Positions 17,101 through 22,220 of a DNA stretch of 64,000 nt are shown here, one piece after another. The position numbers and the translations under genes are program-made. The stretch comes from MGIIb-P sp963934015 (GTDB lineage: Archaea; Thermoplasmatota; Poseidoniia; Poseidoniales; Thalassarchaeaceae), in contig CAWVWT010000001.1 in the NCBI GenBank assembly GCA_963934015.1, positions 135,258-199,257 on the forward strand, in the 5' to 3' direction. Numbering within the stretch: the first letter of the stretch is position 1; each line of letters begins with the position of its first letter. Under the pieces are notes generated by a model, which ran no database searches, was not told where the DNA came from, and saw only the letters and a list, made by a program, of their open reading frames with translations.

Positions 17101-18406
17101 TCTTCATGACTGCAACTGTGAAGCTGCGTGAACCAGTTCGGTAACGACCGACGTGGTTCTCAAAATCGACACCTGTCACTGTTGCACCGGATGGCATGGT
17201 GTTTGCCAAGTTGAATCGGTGAACTGCTGTGCGCTCATAGTGCGAGTACGAAGTCGAACTCGTGCATGTGCTAGCACCGCCACTACCGGTTCCCTTGCAA
17301 GTATAGGTGATGAACGAAGTTGAGTAAGCTCGCTCATAACTGTAAGAAGTCCAACCGTAGTTGACCGTGTACTTGTAGGAGTAATAGGTCGTTGCAGCTG
17401 TTACATCGATTGTTGGGTCGATCATAATCGGGTAAGTACGGTTCTCATCCATCAGCCACTCCGAATCAATCGAAGTGGTGATTTGGACGTGTTCGCCGAT
17501 TTGCATAATGAAATATTGACCAATACCTGGTAGAGCATCTGCATCGGATTCGTAAACCAGAGGAGCTGGAACTGTTACAAGCAGTTCTCCAGTCTCCACG
17601 TTTCGAATTTCAAACTGCTCATCTGTCTTCAGCACTGCACCCTCTTGTAGAGGACTTGTGCCTTCGAAGACGGAATATCCGTGTGGAAGAAGCATTTCTT
17701 CCTGCAGACCAAGCCAGCCATCAAATTCCTGACCGAAGAACGGCTGGTCACGAATGACCAAGTTCTGCTTGACTTGTGTGCTGGTCACCGTGTAATCCAG
17801 AGCAATGCCCTGGCCCATCGGATAGCGTAGCACATTGCCAGCTGACTGTACAGGCTCTTCTGTTTCGTCGAGTTCATACATCATCGGATTTGACATGTCG
17901 CTCTGCATTTGCACAACGACAGGGTTGATACCCATACGGATGGCATCGATGTTGTCATCGACTTGAATTACCACACCGTTATTCATATCAGCCTCGAAGT
18001 AAGTGTCGAAGGTGTTTTCAGTCACCGACCAACCATTTGCTTCCGATTCGATGTTCAGGTCGATCTCTTGCCACGACCCATCATCACCAAGGTAGTGGAT
18101 TGGATCAGTGGTTACAACTGCAACCTTACCCTCGTCCGTCACGTACGTCTTGGAGGTCGCAGTTCGACTTCCGACGAGTTCATTTTCGTCAGCATAGCCA
18201 AACTCGGTGAAATCCACCGCTGCATATTCCTCCACGTTGAGAGCAAACATATCCACCGCATCATTTGCTTCTGCTTCATCAACCGATGTGGCTGATACAG
18301 CGTCGCCTGCAGGTGGTACCGCTTGGGCCCAACTCATTCCTATCATCAATAGCGTGAGCAACAGCCAACTGCCGCCCAACACCTTCTTGTTTTGTTTTGT
18401 CACCAT
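4601..18406 (-). CDS. Giant multidomain surface protein with C-terminal pilin module
   Basis: About 4,601 residues from the ATG at 18406. The open frame extends 57 codons upstream, but this start gives a clean signal peptide (residues 1-29, hydrophobic core GSWLLLTLLMIGMSWAQA) and lies about 50 bp below a TATA-like element. Order of regions: a bacterial WapA/RHS-type N-terminal module (~residues 60-320, with DPIHYLGDDGSWQEIDL); a DNRLRE-like beta domain (~330-560); Tyr-rich and Ig-like segments; a very long right-handed beta-helix region (~1320-3130); a degenerate cupredoxin-like domain (~3157-3249); a CBM9/DOMON-like domain (~3525-3730); cadherin-like and CARDB-like domains; a membrane helix (~4378-4402); an acidic cytoplasmic linker; and a class III pilin domain (4411-4601). 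It is probably an adhesin or stalk anchored in the cytoplasmic membrane. Domain names are by eye; ligand and role are unknown. Confidence 0.85.
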   Translation of the reverse strand: MVTKQNKKVLGGSWLLLTLLMIGMSWAQAVPPAGDAVSATSVDEAEANDAVDMFALNVEEYAAVDFTEFGYADENELVGSRTATSKTYVTDEGKVAVVTTDPIHYLGDDGSWQEIDLNIESEANGWSVTENTFDTYFEADMNNGVVIQVDDNIDAIRMGINPVVVQMQSDMSNPMMYELDETEEPVQSAGNVLRYPMGQGIALDYTVTSTQVKQNLVIRDQPFFGQEFDGWLGLQEEMLLPHGYSVFEGTSPLQEGAVLKTDEQFEIRNVETGELLVTVPAPLVYESDADALPGIGQYFIMQIGEHVQITTSIDSEWLMDENRTYPIMIDPTIDVTAATTYYSYKYTVNYGWTSYSYERAYSTSFITYTCKGTGSGGASTCTSSTSYSHYERTAVHRFNLANTMPSGATVTGVDFENHVGRYRTGSRSFTVAVMKSGNSQSSTMIDPASYTYSSGMYIHRYAVNSAASSASTTISDPGYYYGYNAGSIKSISMNSNGESDVQDAVDGNGAGSSGNILGLAVRSSGNSPMWYWCTQNTYTYYGCQSSAAYKPHLEITYTGGSDTTAPIADAVGFDGKTTYLDGARTMYMSAVDASGVNTTSAGAPHLYYRVDGGSWNGVSATTLGTCTAGLTCNFKATIPAQSAPATGTTEVEYYWAYRDSPAPPNGGVSGTTGTTPAGGTGIPSNMQTHPSSPWIYEIESIDNAADGDSKWQVKASGWNSYSYYSAQRYYDWQLTYYEPSREYHMEYDTTDCGMGSLSCFSTSAQLDLRYYPGTTRVCTSTTCQANLDKVNVPGMAMNAKDGPGHDVIWYHDGTASGGWGVMGYEASSGNGIEQPQGAGTVYTSLDYGSTDDGYVKVAIPGDITGYFGAFSWNATYNLNSANRNLFCINTNNNPIMFVRSTYSGSTYTNPCYGTYYYYQYNYAWNGWSNPGWDGKVNTGWQVNSKVSSIKPAPDTFPPEIDHPGMMDTYVDEDRMLSMTIGDPGDPPVGLNTNTTDNGDGLVGPSMDYRIYDADAGSWSAWTTRSMTPDSSRSACVMTACKWSTSIPGTDRGNSVEYTISAVDNNGNWENTSSFTYDIATPTKIFVLEWHDMTAGFNSGYNVNYQVRLYDVTNEVEFEYDTSSSAYYDYQYIGFQNPAANVGEQLRTRGAGYIGGQNPFANNFRIATDGNDYGYETYSAGMTELFNYNEEFTGSSNGNPYTYYCTRYFTQYRGDCSTVIDLPNDFEFEYFGSTFNGTQGHKIHAIRHGAMQFSTSSSTNSAQMMSSNWGTTMPTLPSSGTYVNNVDLAPWWGYYAAYYCYYNSGSECSIRSKLIPFDGSGMDVTSDITTPTIWDIEQSPIRVNPSSGDWLSVSADLTIMPGVEVQIAEGKGIAFTGACNKLMVDGNSTNPVTITNMGTNYAQGLAFTNGGCSAGNDDRHTFTHVNFENLTTAISAGSRNGAAPHYNGNAGNFTMSDVTFNNVGTAIKHGSGQGTGFDLSGVSISNSADSCVDLPDDATLTWVGGSATNCNTHGYAGQGAVNTGDGSTIVMENVDITNAAVNGIIGEADSLWLSNVTVDASSGFSWQQTGTGVAQTGTATSGTDFYAYNVDISNYLAAATTHATDSLHMEEVDSTGDSNGYTVTPAGASSPAIGATGWTMDGVSADGGLTMARTQPASMDNVDLGGALQLSGTAPSSNMVSGDSVGASGITINGCGWRVTLSDVNLGDGSQDAWVSANCASSASSNVVTISDGTMAGDSSNSNYAYARNSVLTVAEMTITGMTSWGNNLASAGTNGDIRLIDVNFDGNDCLDSNNEADTSVCWVDAASSSAKIYFGGVGTVSVYRSGNSGNAFQANHNVAAAVHDSSGTELFEIGTSRTDGAGAANVWLVTDLYERDNTGATSSSASYTDHTLRAAGGAGQNVTTPTDLWYTASHNPDFPSSDLPLEVGSHVYLQLEAFPMDFGGATKDCTFFSNNDSASSLNGYYTYTRQIITLSADMVLDGCSVHLQGTSLRMNVTSANNPTITLLNGAELLISEHDGDFGHIKAQSSVYGWEMDITSNGQLTIDAGSIRDMNGGLAVGDGGIVEMRNGSTVYGSPNAAASTATIDVDGGTLIINNAGVQNVNSGIGIRMTNTAASSLSNVLVKNSAVGIEVTDAAPTIDGFTLTDNTVGMVVDGGMSLPTLYRSTILSGQSAGWNTYAIDITSFAKNNNYVQLGTNIVYGGGNSDPARGSYYGKYFMTTDRWRIAVDDGDGTGLNNVTDSSVTGYYPYSANDPASGTGGVATYESGARGGAPIWDCNLYGYKYNPGGSYQYSYYYYFVAYGGGAYTMNGNYNNEPNEFGFRIESVPGVTASTNYYPYMYWGSYWPSFYHAGTAFAPPEGFNGMWGSYNVCQSYAYGPATPVPAGYRMTYPVVDTSSSSIEQVVMYVDMVHYGADYYQDRLDITVRAGSTITDLLSKDYSRDFGTADISNGQITGADTGIDIGGDIASGAFSDITITNPVNEGILVSGSVGATMDQITVDDGRYGVRMGSAAGGKLVLSNVDLDNQSQDGVVLSKSMNLDLSGTIQNAGYCGLKVLATNDADWSFDGLNLNNNAVGITHDGSGMMSMSDTTMTGNAQDVAMSGSARMDYLEGDITESKVTTSDMSKFTRLRALDIQITADGSGVDDAPVKILDADNMAVDSGRTDSNGDIIGMSFVVWSKDSSGITSPNLAGYQLVTIATIAYTSGSVIDIRYAMNTISLSDAPGNTANTALTASIDARTCYSYSTTSYDLQAACTGLNYRSDRTVDNVHEIGYYNSENDMSNMIIQMDTPFNYFDIGSGSVSLNGSTVFTTGCSNGQVQMYTVYPYTGHVYMDDTTIISMCDKGAVKGHFRVGYSGTSNYGNFHINNSNLLGLEAIGTGSGYYQNNGDLEVTNSLLVHYDSATNIPNGASSVYYDDMCIQTAGYDDVVISGNTMVNCGVGVFVPSNYYATNTYYGGNGQRNLVVSDNSMEDCANLCMWFYLNANSHDPIVSGNTMSSLSGYTVYTQDYTVFGLNLENNTLSSDNPIYMRGARDWAIMNNHITGDSDASHACIYALAGSGTIEGNTCLDADGGIAISGITSGNDVYINDNTIGFSAGRLPTSAIGIYLDACGLDEVFMANNVVSTVMNAVNSDGCTVTDNNSVYTGLGGGAGRIHNVDIQQSTYSPAHLTSICTGDSVRWTSRAYGSTNTPHTTTSDAGQAESWDSGTMNLGSSFVHQFTNAGNFTYFSSTVTTMTGSVNVADCQGNNLQTTGIDILGSGDDITLNGVMVTGYGLGLAMEGGDLHMAGGTTILGDATAVEVTNVDVSTNGATVVANGTYGVGLNAVTESGFHDLDMTGLSVNAAVGVLADGHDDFRWNGGLAQGHTVLKTINGATGSIENMSGIHNYNHPLYGLMEIPLMWEDTYSCYSADPAWIAANMGSCGGVATQINAGPFSTVTSIGNGVLNNGSMISQWMPSKLTVDADAIVHEGNLLDLTVLHMGNPATDVGLYIRSLSMATNYATGEQVAVPGGRAEYVSPSWRSSPGRTITVDGILWDWLGTNMLNEADDMMPGAVAVNATTQAHMRVTWDSNYMFVALVGPTFVTTDGLFYLDTAPGGSSTGDNWHSQHTLPIKADYMLWMEDLNNWGLRKVMPTGNWVDVTSSCPQITSSIFMGNPYTTTPVSEFRVPWDCLGNPTEDVRWIAMVQWDSPFGQDGQVAGVFPEQPFNATTTSGQTFGQFGNFNLVGGDLADGTLDDHLLLLRSYVGTGSAPGDPHAYQIMVKVRNAEGDYWDWDDSVAPLVMTTNQDITIDIMRAKPIIENLVDVSYDEDSGSHTITLTDKGSDYQDASSGLMWSVTDASTNSHSYPTPYDYSLAGQTLGVDTLENQFGGHRLQLTVTDSDGLSATQTMEVGIWNVNDAPEICNTNRFDCQPVFYDDGDGNLNVHDENFNGLITKELGDTSNATRSYVVDMANEQSQTDWNTESVPQIYTWTEDEGTCVPFASDIGSNVLTIAENTLNEAGGDCDIVLSLTDNANANAEASDVTVNFIVNPVNDQPQILDFDANNNQFVEVANGNMELDWMWEVTEDDEDASNLTWDLSRLMADNDHPVDQLMWSVEETSLCVYENYFSITVDNDDDTISIDLIDDAATNAPTTEIDFLQDADGDGVADGGVHQARPASGEYCTVYLWMHDTASAPSHIDYAQSPSGVYEQRSIRETIHIKVTNVEEAKPDYQFCEEAGDCNLNAGQPDNERPGFDFYTIDAVLPGTRVPVDVIITNTGDDPSLYNYGHDVQVRFYVDDNPTLIQEQITLSWDAGEVPGIGETTVINGYVTLNNPSEQVRAFIEVRTINPHTDDYIDNSIRRPVLEEKNWEDNNMTTDDTAQELPQMVRLRPATSVASFAPGLMAVSLVGAFVGALLMGSRREEDEEELMESLSDDDAAVSPVIATILLVAITVVLSGVIYVWANSLASDAGGKATPRLTFGPEAVIDDPQGNLYWNINVQTHDNELATQAVYVVVQWTDEAGTVHSERTSLANPDGVYGFAPSSSSALVTYKDSIDCNVDCSAGFGASDEIRIRMVDPTSGETIENAQVTLQYAPAGGTAVILMTFAAQYNPPSLKAVF

Positions 18407-18455
18407 TCTAGATACCCCAGAGTGTCCTATGAACAGATGTTCGACGTTCTGACGC

Positions 18456-18465
18456 AGATATAACC
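18456..18465 (-). promoter_or_regulatory. TATA-like element for the giant surface gene
   Basis: GGTTATATCT on the minus strand lies 50-59 bases upstream of the ATG at 18406. An archaeal TATA box here would start transcription about 25 bases downstream and give a leader of about 30 bases. The spacing is close to that of the TATA element before the next upstream surface gene. Confidence 0.45.
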
Positions 18466-18517
18466 GTATGGGTGCAAACTCTTTGATTATCCAATTCTGT
18501 TCGGTAAACTGCGTAGG

Positions 18518-18548
18518 AATTATTGAGTGCCTGAAATGCCCAATAATT
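18518..18548. promoter_or_regulatory. Inverted repeat upstream of the giant gene promoter (possible operator)
   Basis: Eight-base arms AATTATTG and CAATAATT separated by 15 bases, about 55 bp upstream of the TATA-like element. The inner bases are also partly symmetric. This is the size and position of a dimeric regulator site, but no regulator gene is adjacent. Confidence 0.3.
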
Positions 18549-18740
18549 AGTGGTACAAACAATTTGTAACAATCCAAAAGATGAGGGGGGTTTCCAATGG
18601 CAATTACAAAATAAATGATGATTTGAACGAATTAGAGGGAATTAAATTAATCACTAATCCGGCTCGCAGTAAGCCAGATTACCTCGCGAATAATGTCGGA
18701 GCTTCGGGTTTTCCAGATCATATTCGAATTACCTGAAACG

Positions 18741-18776
18741 AAAAAAAGGACCGGGCCCCCGTAGGGGGCCCGGTCC
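18741..18776 (-). terminator. Strong intrinsic-type terminator after the 1,086-residue surface gene
   Basis: A 13-bp perfect GC-rich stem (18748-18776) with a 3-base loop (GTA on the plus strand), followed on the minus strand by seven U residues (18747-18741). It lies about 50 bases after the stop of the surface-protein gene. Archaeal termination normally needs only a U-run, so the bacterial-style stem plus U-run is notable. Confidence 0.75.
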
Positions 18777-18827
18777 AGGTCACCGTCTCAAGGACGGGTC
18801 ATGTTTTCTTTCGAGGTTCTAGGGATT

Positions 18828-21800
18828 TCAGTAATCCCACTCTTTCTCGTCACCATCGCCTTCTGCGCCACGGGTAAGGATGAAAGCGCCACCGATAACA
18901 GCAAGAACAACCAATCCAATGATTGCGTAAATTGCGTTACCAATACCTCCATCGTCTGCAGCACCAGGATCGTTTGCATCAATCACGCCAGGCTCTTCGA
19001 GGCCAGCACTCATGTCTGCATACATGTCAACACCAGGGTCGGCAACGTTGCCAACAGTGTCTTTGCCTGCAATACCGAAGTACATGTCTGTGGTACAGGT
19101 TGTACCACACATGTCCGCCTCAGTCACTGTGATCGAGGTGGTTGTGTCTTCAGTAGTTGCACAACTGTTGCCAAGCAAACTGTCGAAATCGTCGTTGACG
19201 ATGGACTGTGTACCTGCCCAGCAGAGAACCCAAGCCGATACATCATCGGTACCTGTAGCATCCCATGTGAAGGTTAGTCCGTCATCTGTTGAGGTCTTGG
19301 TCGCTGCTGCGTTACTGAGGCTTGGCGCCGGTGAGACGCTACCATCTGCAGTCACGGTAACTGACATAGAACCGCCAGTGAGTTTTACACCTGTTGCAGC
19401 ATTGGTATTACCATTCTCAGTCTGAACCGTGATGGTGTACATTGTACCATCAGTTCCGATGAGAGTGTGCGTACCGTCGCTGGTAGGCACAGTTCCTGCG
19501 ATTGCAGTTCCATCCTCTCCCAATGCATCACAGTTTTCGCCTGCGCACCAGTAAACGTTCACTGTGTCACCGGTTGCAAATTGCGGGTTCTCTCCGTAGT
19601 CCCAAGATACCTGAACACCAGCATCGGGTTGCAATGCTGCCGTTAGTCCTTCGACGCCGGTTGCGGGTGGCTGTGCACCTGAAGTTGCGATGTCGAAGAT
19701 GGCGTAAGTTCCGCCACCAAGGTTGCCTTCCATACCACCATCATGAGTGAAGGTGAGTGTTGTACCACCATTTGCACCAGCAGTAGCAGTAACGTGGTTG
19801 ACTGCAGTCCACGGAGTTTCTGTGGTACGCTTGTACCATAGACCCCAAGAGGTTTCTGCGTCTCCAGCGAAATCGATGGTGAGCGTCTCTGTGCCCATAT
19901 CAGCAGGCATCATCAGATTGGTCACGGTTAGATCGAATGCTACTACGCTGCTGAATGCGTTTGCATTGTTACCAAGTTGCTGGTCAGTGAATGCGTCAGC
20001 ATCAGCTGCGGATACATTGTACTGAACCATTGGTCCATAGACAATGGAGTAACTCATTGTCGCTCCTGTCACAGTCATGTCGGTGGAATATGTATTCCAG
20101 ATCGATATGAGCATGCTGTCGGATGAACTGGCGCCTTGTGCATCGGTTACGGTAGCCGTAACCATGTGCTCGCCAATCCACGACATGTCAGTCTCGACCA
20201 TGCAAATTGATTGGTCGCACTCAAACATGTCCATGAGTTCACTGTTTGCTGTTACTCGCTTCCACGAGTAAGCCAGTTCATTATCGGCCGTCTCTGTGTC
20301 CATTCCTCGCGCACGCATAGTAATCCAATCACCAACGATGATTGGAGCTTCCACACTGGCACCATCTCGAGAGATGTCATCCAGTGTCATGAACACTGTT
20401 GGGTTGTCGTTGATAACCTCGTAGAAGGTTGCTCGAACGTTGTTACCCGAGTTCATGTCGGTTGCATCAGTAGGATCGCTGGTTGCACTGAGCATGTTGA
20501 TAGTTGCAGTGACCGTGTATCGACCAGCTTGCAAATCAACATCCAAGCAGGCCTTGCCTTCAGGGAAGGCCCCTGGAGCAACCTCGCTGAGTGTTGTGTG
20601 CGTGTAAGCGTCCTCGGTCTCATCCAAACATTCGTTGGAGATACCCGGATTGCCCATGAGGGCGTCTGCACCGTTCTCGTCAATGACGGTGAACGTGACA
20701 TCCCAGTCGTAGTAATTCTCTCCAGCTGAACCACCGAAGATAACATTTGCAGCAAGAGTCGTGACACCAACATTCAGAGTGCCTTCGGTCGCTTCGTTGT
20801 CACCGGCTGTGAGTGAGGTTACACCGATGTCGTGGAAGACTGTGAAGAATCCGCTGAGGACTCCAGCATTGTTGCCCGCGCGGTCATCATAAGTCAATAC
20901 ATTCTCCGACATAATTTGCGAAGGTGCGGATTCTGCTTCACCAGGTCCACCACTAGCAGTTGCGTCAGGTTCGTATGAATTGAAAGACGCAAGCATTGCA
21001 GTAATTGAAAAGCTAACTGGAGCAGATGCTGCACCAGATGCACCAGTATCGCCCACGATTTGACCATGGAAGACGTATGCTTGCTGGAAGGTCATCACTG
21101 TACGGTCTTGTGTACAAGGGTTGTCGCCTCCATTGCATGGGTTATCCTGCAAGTCATTGGTATCAGTTACCGGATCATCCAGTGTTGACATGTTCTGCCA
21201 AACGTGGACTGCGGTCGTGTCACCGACGACAAGGGACATTGTGTCTCCACCCGCTGCGGCGTTAACTGGTTGGTTTGAACCTGCACCATCAGTGTCCAGA
21301 TTGGTTGGATTCATTGGGTCCGTGTCATATGCACCTGCGAACTCAACCGATACGGTTGTTTCACGAGGGGCCCATGCTTCGGAACCATCTGCAGTAACCG
21401 TTACCGCGAAAGTGTGTGGGCCTGCGCCTTGTGTATTACCATACGGTCCTGTACCAGCGCCTTCTTCAAGACAGTCGCCACCGGCGCCATCTGTCCAGCA
21501 AAGGTCGACAATGATGTCACGGTAGTGTTGGACAACAACTGTGTATGTTCGGTCGTTGTTGGTTAGATCGGTATCCATGCCACCGTATCCTTCAAGTGAA
21601 ATTGTTACAGTATATTCACCAGGAATAGTTGGGGACCACGATAGGTCACCGCCACTTTCTGCTTGGACACGGTAGTTTCCGCCACCCAAGAAGTCACCAG
21701 ATGCCAGCGTATTGTAGCTGCAACCAGTTACAGTGGTGGTACCGGGACAAACTGCGTCATCGAGGTTGTCGATTACGGCAGTTTGACCATCTCCAGCCGG

Positions 21801-22088
21801 AGTAACGGACACGCGAATGTTGAATTCTTCGTGTGCGTTGTCACCATCATTGATGATGATCGGCCGGAAATAGACGATTTCACCAATGTCTATTCCATTC
21901 CGAGTGTTACCGCCTTGGTCCACGAATGTTTCTCGTGGTTGCAAGACGTCGTGCAGGTTCAATTCGTAGTCCGCACGGCCACCCGTTTCCATTTCGTTCG
22001 TATCTTTCAGTTCATCAGCGAAGTCGATTCCAGCAAACAAGCTGGTCAACATCAACGCCGTGAGTACAATAGGTACAATTTGCTTCAA
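18828..22088 (-). CDS. Secreted, membrane-anchored surface protein with CARDB/FN3-like domains
   Basis: 1,086 residues from a TTG at 22088, chosen because a perfect GGAGG (22101-22097) stands 8 bases upstream; a GTG at 22106 is the longer alternative but would swallow that site. Residues 1-24 are a signal peptide (KQIVPIVLTALMLTSLFAG). The rest is a chain of beta-sandwich-like segments: CARDB-like modules near the N-terminus (GEIVYFRPIIINDGDN), a PKD/Ig-like part around DNPTVFMTLDDIS, and an FN3-like module near the C-terminus (GVQVSWDYGENPQ). It ends with a membrane helix (IYAIIGLVVLAVIGGAFIL) and a short acidic tail. The sequence is strongly acidic and rich in Asp, Thr and Gly. A TATA element, a strong RBS and a strong terminator suggest high expression, so it may be a main cell-surface protein. 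It has no catalytic motif. Confidence 0.8.
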   Translation of the reverse strand: MKQIVPIVLTALMLTSLFAGIDFADELKDTNEMETGGRADYELNLHDVLQPRETFVDQGGNTRNGIDIGEIVYFRPIIINDGDNAHEEFNIRVSVTPAGDGQTAVIDNLDDAVCPGTTTVTGCSYNTLASGDFLGGGNYRVQAESGGDLSWSPTIPGEYTVTISLEGYGGMDTDLTNNDRTYTVVVQHYRDIIVDLCWTDGAGGDCLEEGAGTGPYGNTQGAGPHTFAVTVTADGSEAWAPRETTVSVEFAGAYDTDPMNPTNLDTDGAGSNQPVNAAAGGDTMSLVVGDTTAVHVWQNMSTLDDPVTDTNDLQDNPCNGGDNPCTQDRTVMTFQQAYVFHGQIVGDTGASGAASAPVSFSITAMLASFNSYEPDATASGGPGEAESAPSQIMSENVLTYDDRAGNNAGVLSGFFTVFHDIGVTSLTAGDNEATEGTLNVGVTTLAANVIFGGSAGENYYDWDVTFTVIDENGADALMGNPGISNECLDETEDAYTHTTLSEVAPGAFPEGKACLDVDLQAGRYTVTATINMLSATSDPTDATDMNSGNNVRATFYEVINDNPTVFMTLDDISRDGASVEAPIIVGDWITMRARGMDTETADNELAYSWKRVTANSELMDMFECDQSICMVETDMSWIGEHMVTATVTDAQGASSSDSMLISIWNTYSTDMTVTGATMSYSIVYGPMVQYNVSAADADAFTDQQLGNNANAFSSVVAFDLTVTNLMMPADMGTETLTIDFAGDAETSWGLWYKRTTETPWTAVNHVTATAGANGGTTLTFTHDGGMEGNLGGGTYAIFDIATSGAQPPATGVEGLTAALQPDAGVQVSWDYGENPQFATGDTVNVYWCAGENCDALGEDGTAIAGTVPTSDGTHTLIGTDGTMYTITVQTENGNTNAATGVKLTGGSMSVTVTADGSVSPAPSLSNAAATKTSTDDGLTFTWDATGTDDVSAWVLCWAGTQSIVNDDFDSLLGNSCATTEDTTTSITVTEADMCGTTCTTDMYFGIAGKDTVGNVADPGVDMYADMSAGLEEPGVIDANDPGAADDGGIGNAIYAIIGLVVLAVIGGAFILTRGAEGDGDEKEWDY

Positions 22089-22096
22089 TTTACAGT

Positions 22097-22101
22097 CCTC
22101 C
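22097..22101 (-). promoter_or_regulatory. Ribosome-binding site that fixes the TTG start at 22088
   Basis: GGAGG on the minus strand, 8 bases upstream of TTG. It supports initiation at 22088 rather than at GTG 22106. Confidence 0.6.
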
Positions 22102-22134
22102 CTCACAGTGGGTGCTTCGCCACAGAAAAACTTT

Positions 22135-22144
22135 GTATTTATAG
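22135..22144 (-). promoter_or_regulatory. TATA element for the 1,086-residue surface gene
   Basis: CTATAAATAC on the minus strand, about 52 bases upstream of the TTG start. Transcription would begin about 25 bases downstream, giving a ~25-base leader that still contains the GGAGG site. A good match to an archaeal TATA box. Confidence 0.6.
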
Positions 22145-22220
22145 TGACCGCCGGCCCAAGTTACTTTTAGTGGCTTAAATCTGCATTTCTTTATTAATTC
22201 TAGAACGAACTATTTGTAAT

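Larger units (their letters stand above)
18407..18827. other. Intergenic region between two surface-protein genes
   Basis: 421 bp without a convincing gene. It holds, in minus-strand order, the terminator of the upstream surface gene (18741-18776), an AT-rich stretch around 18600-18660, an inverted repeat (18518-18548), a TATA-like element (18456-18465) and a ~30-base leader for the giant gene. The open frame that continues upstream of the giant gene start has no recognisable sequence and is taken as non-coding. Confidence 0.6.

Noticed and set aside
18407..18577. N-terminal extension of the giant protein
   Set aside because: The open frame continues upstream of 18406, but it would put 57 residues before the signal peptide and run through the TATA-like element and the inverted repeat region.
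20211..20729. 172-codon open frame on the plus strand
   Set aside because: It is antisense to the 1,086-residue surface protein, without a ribosome-binding site or family match.
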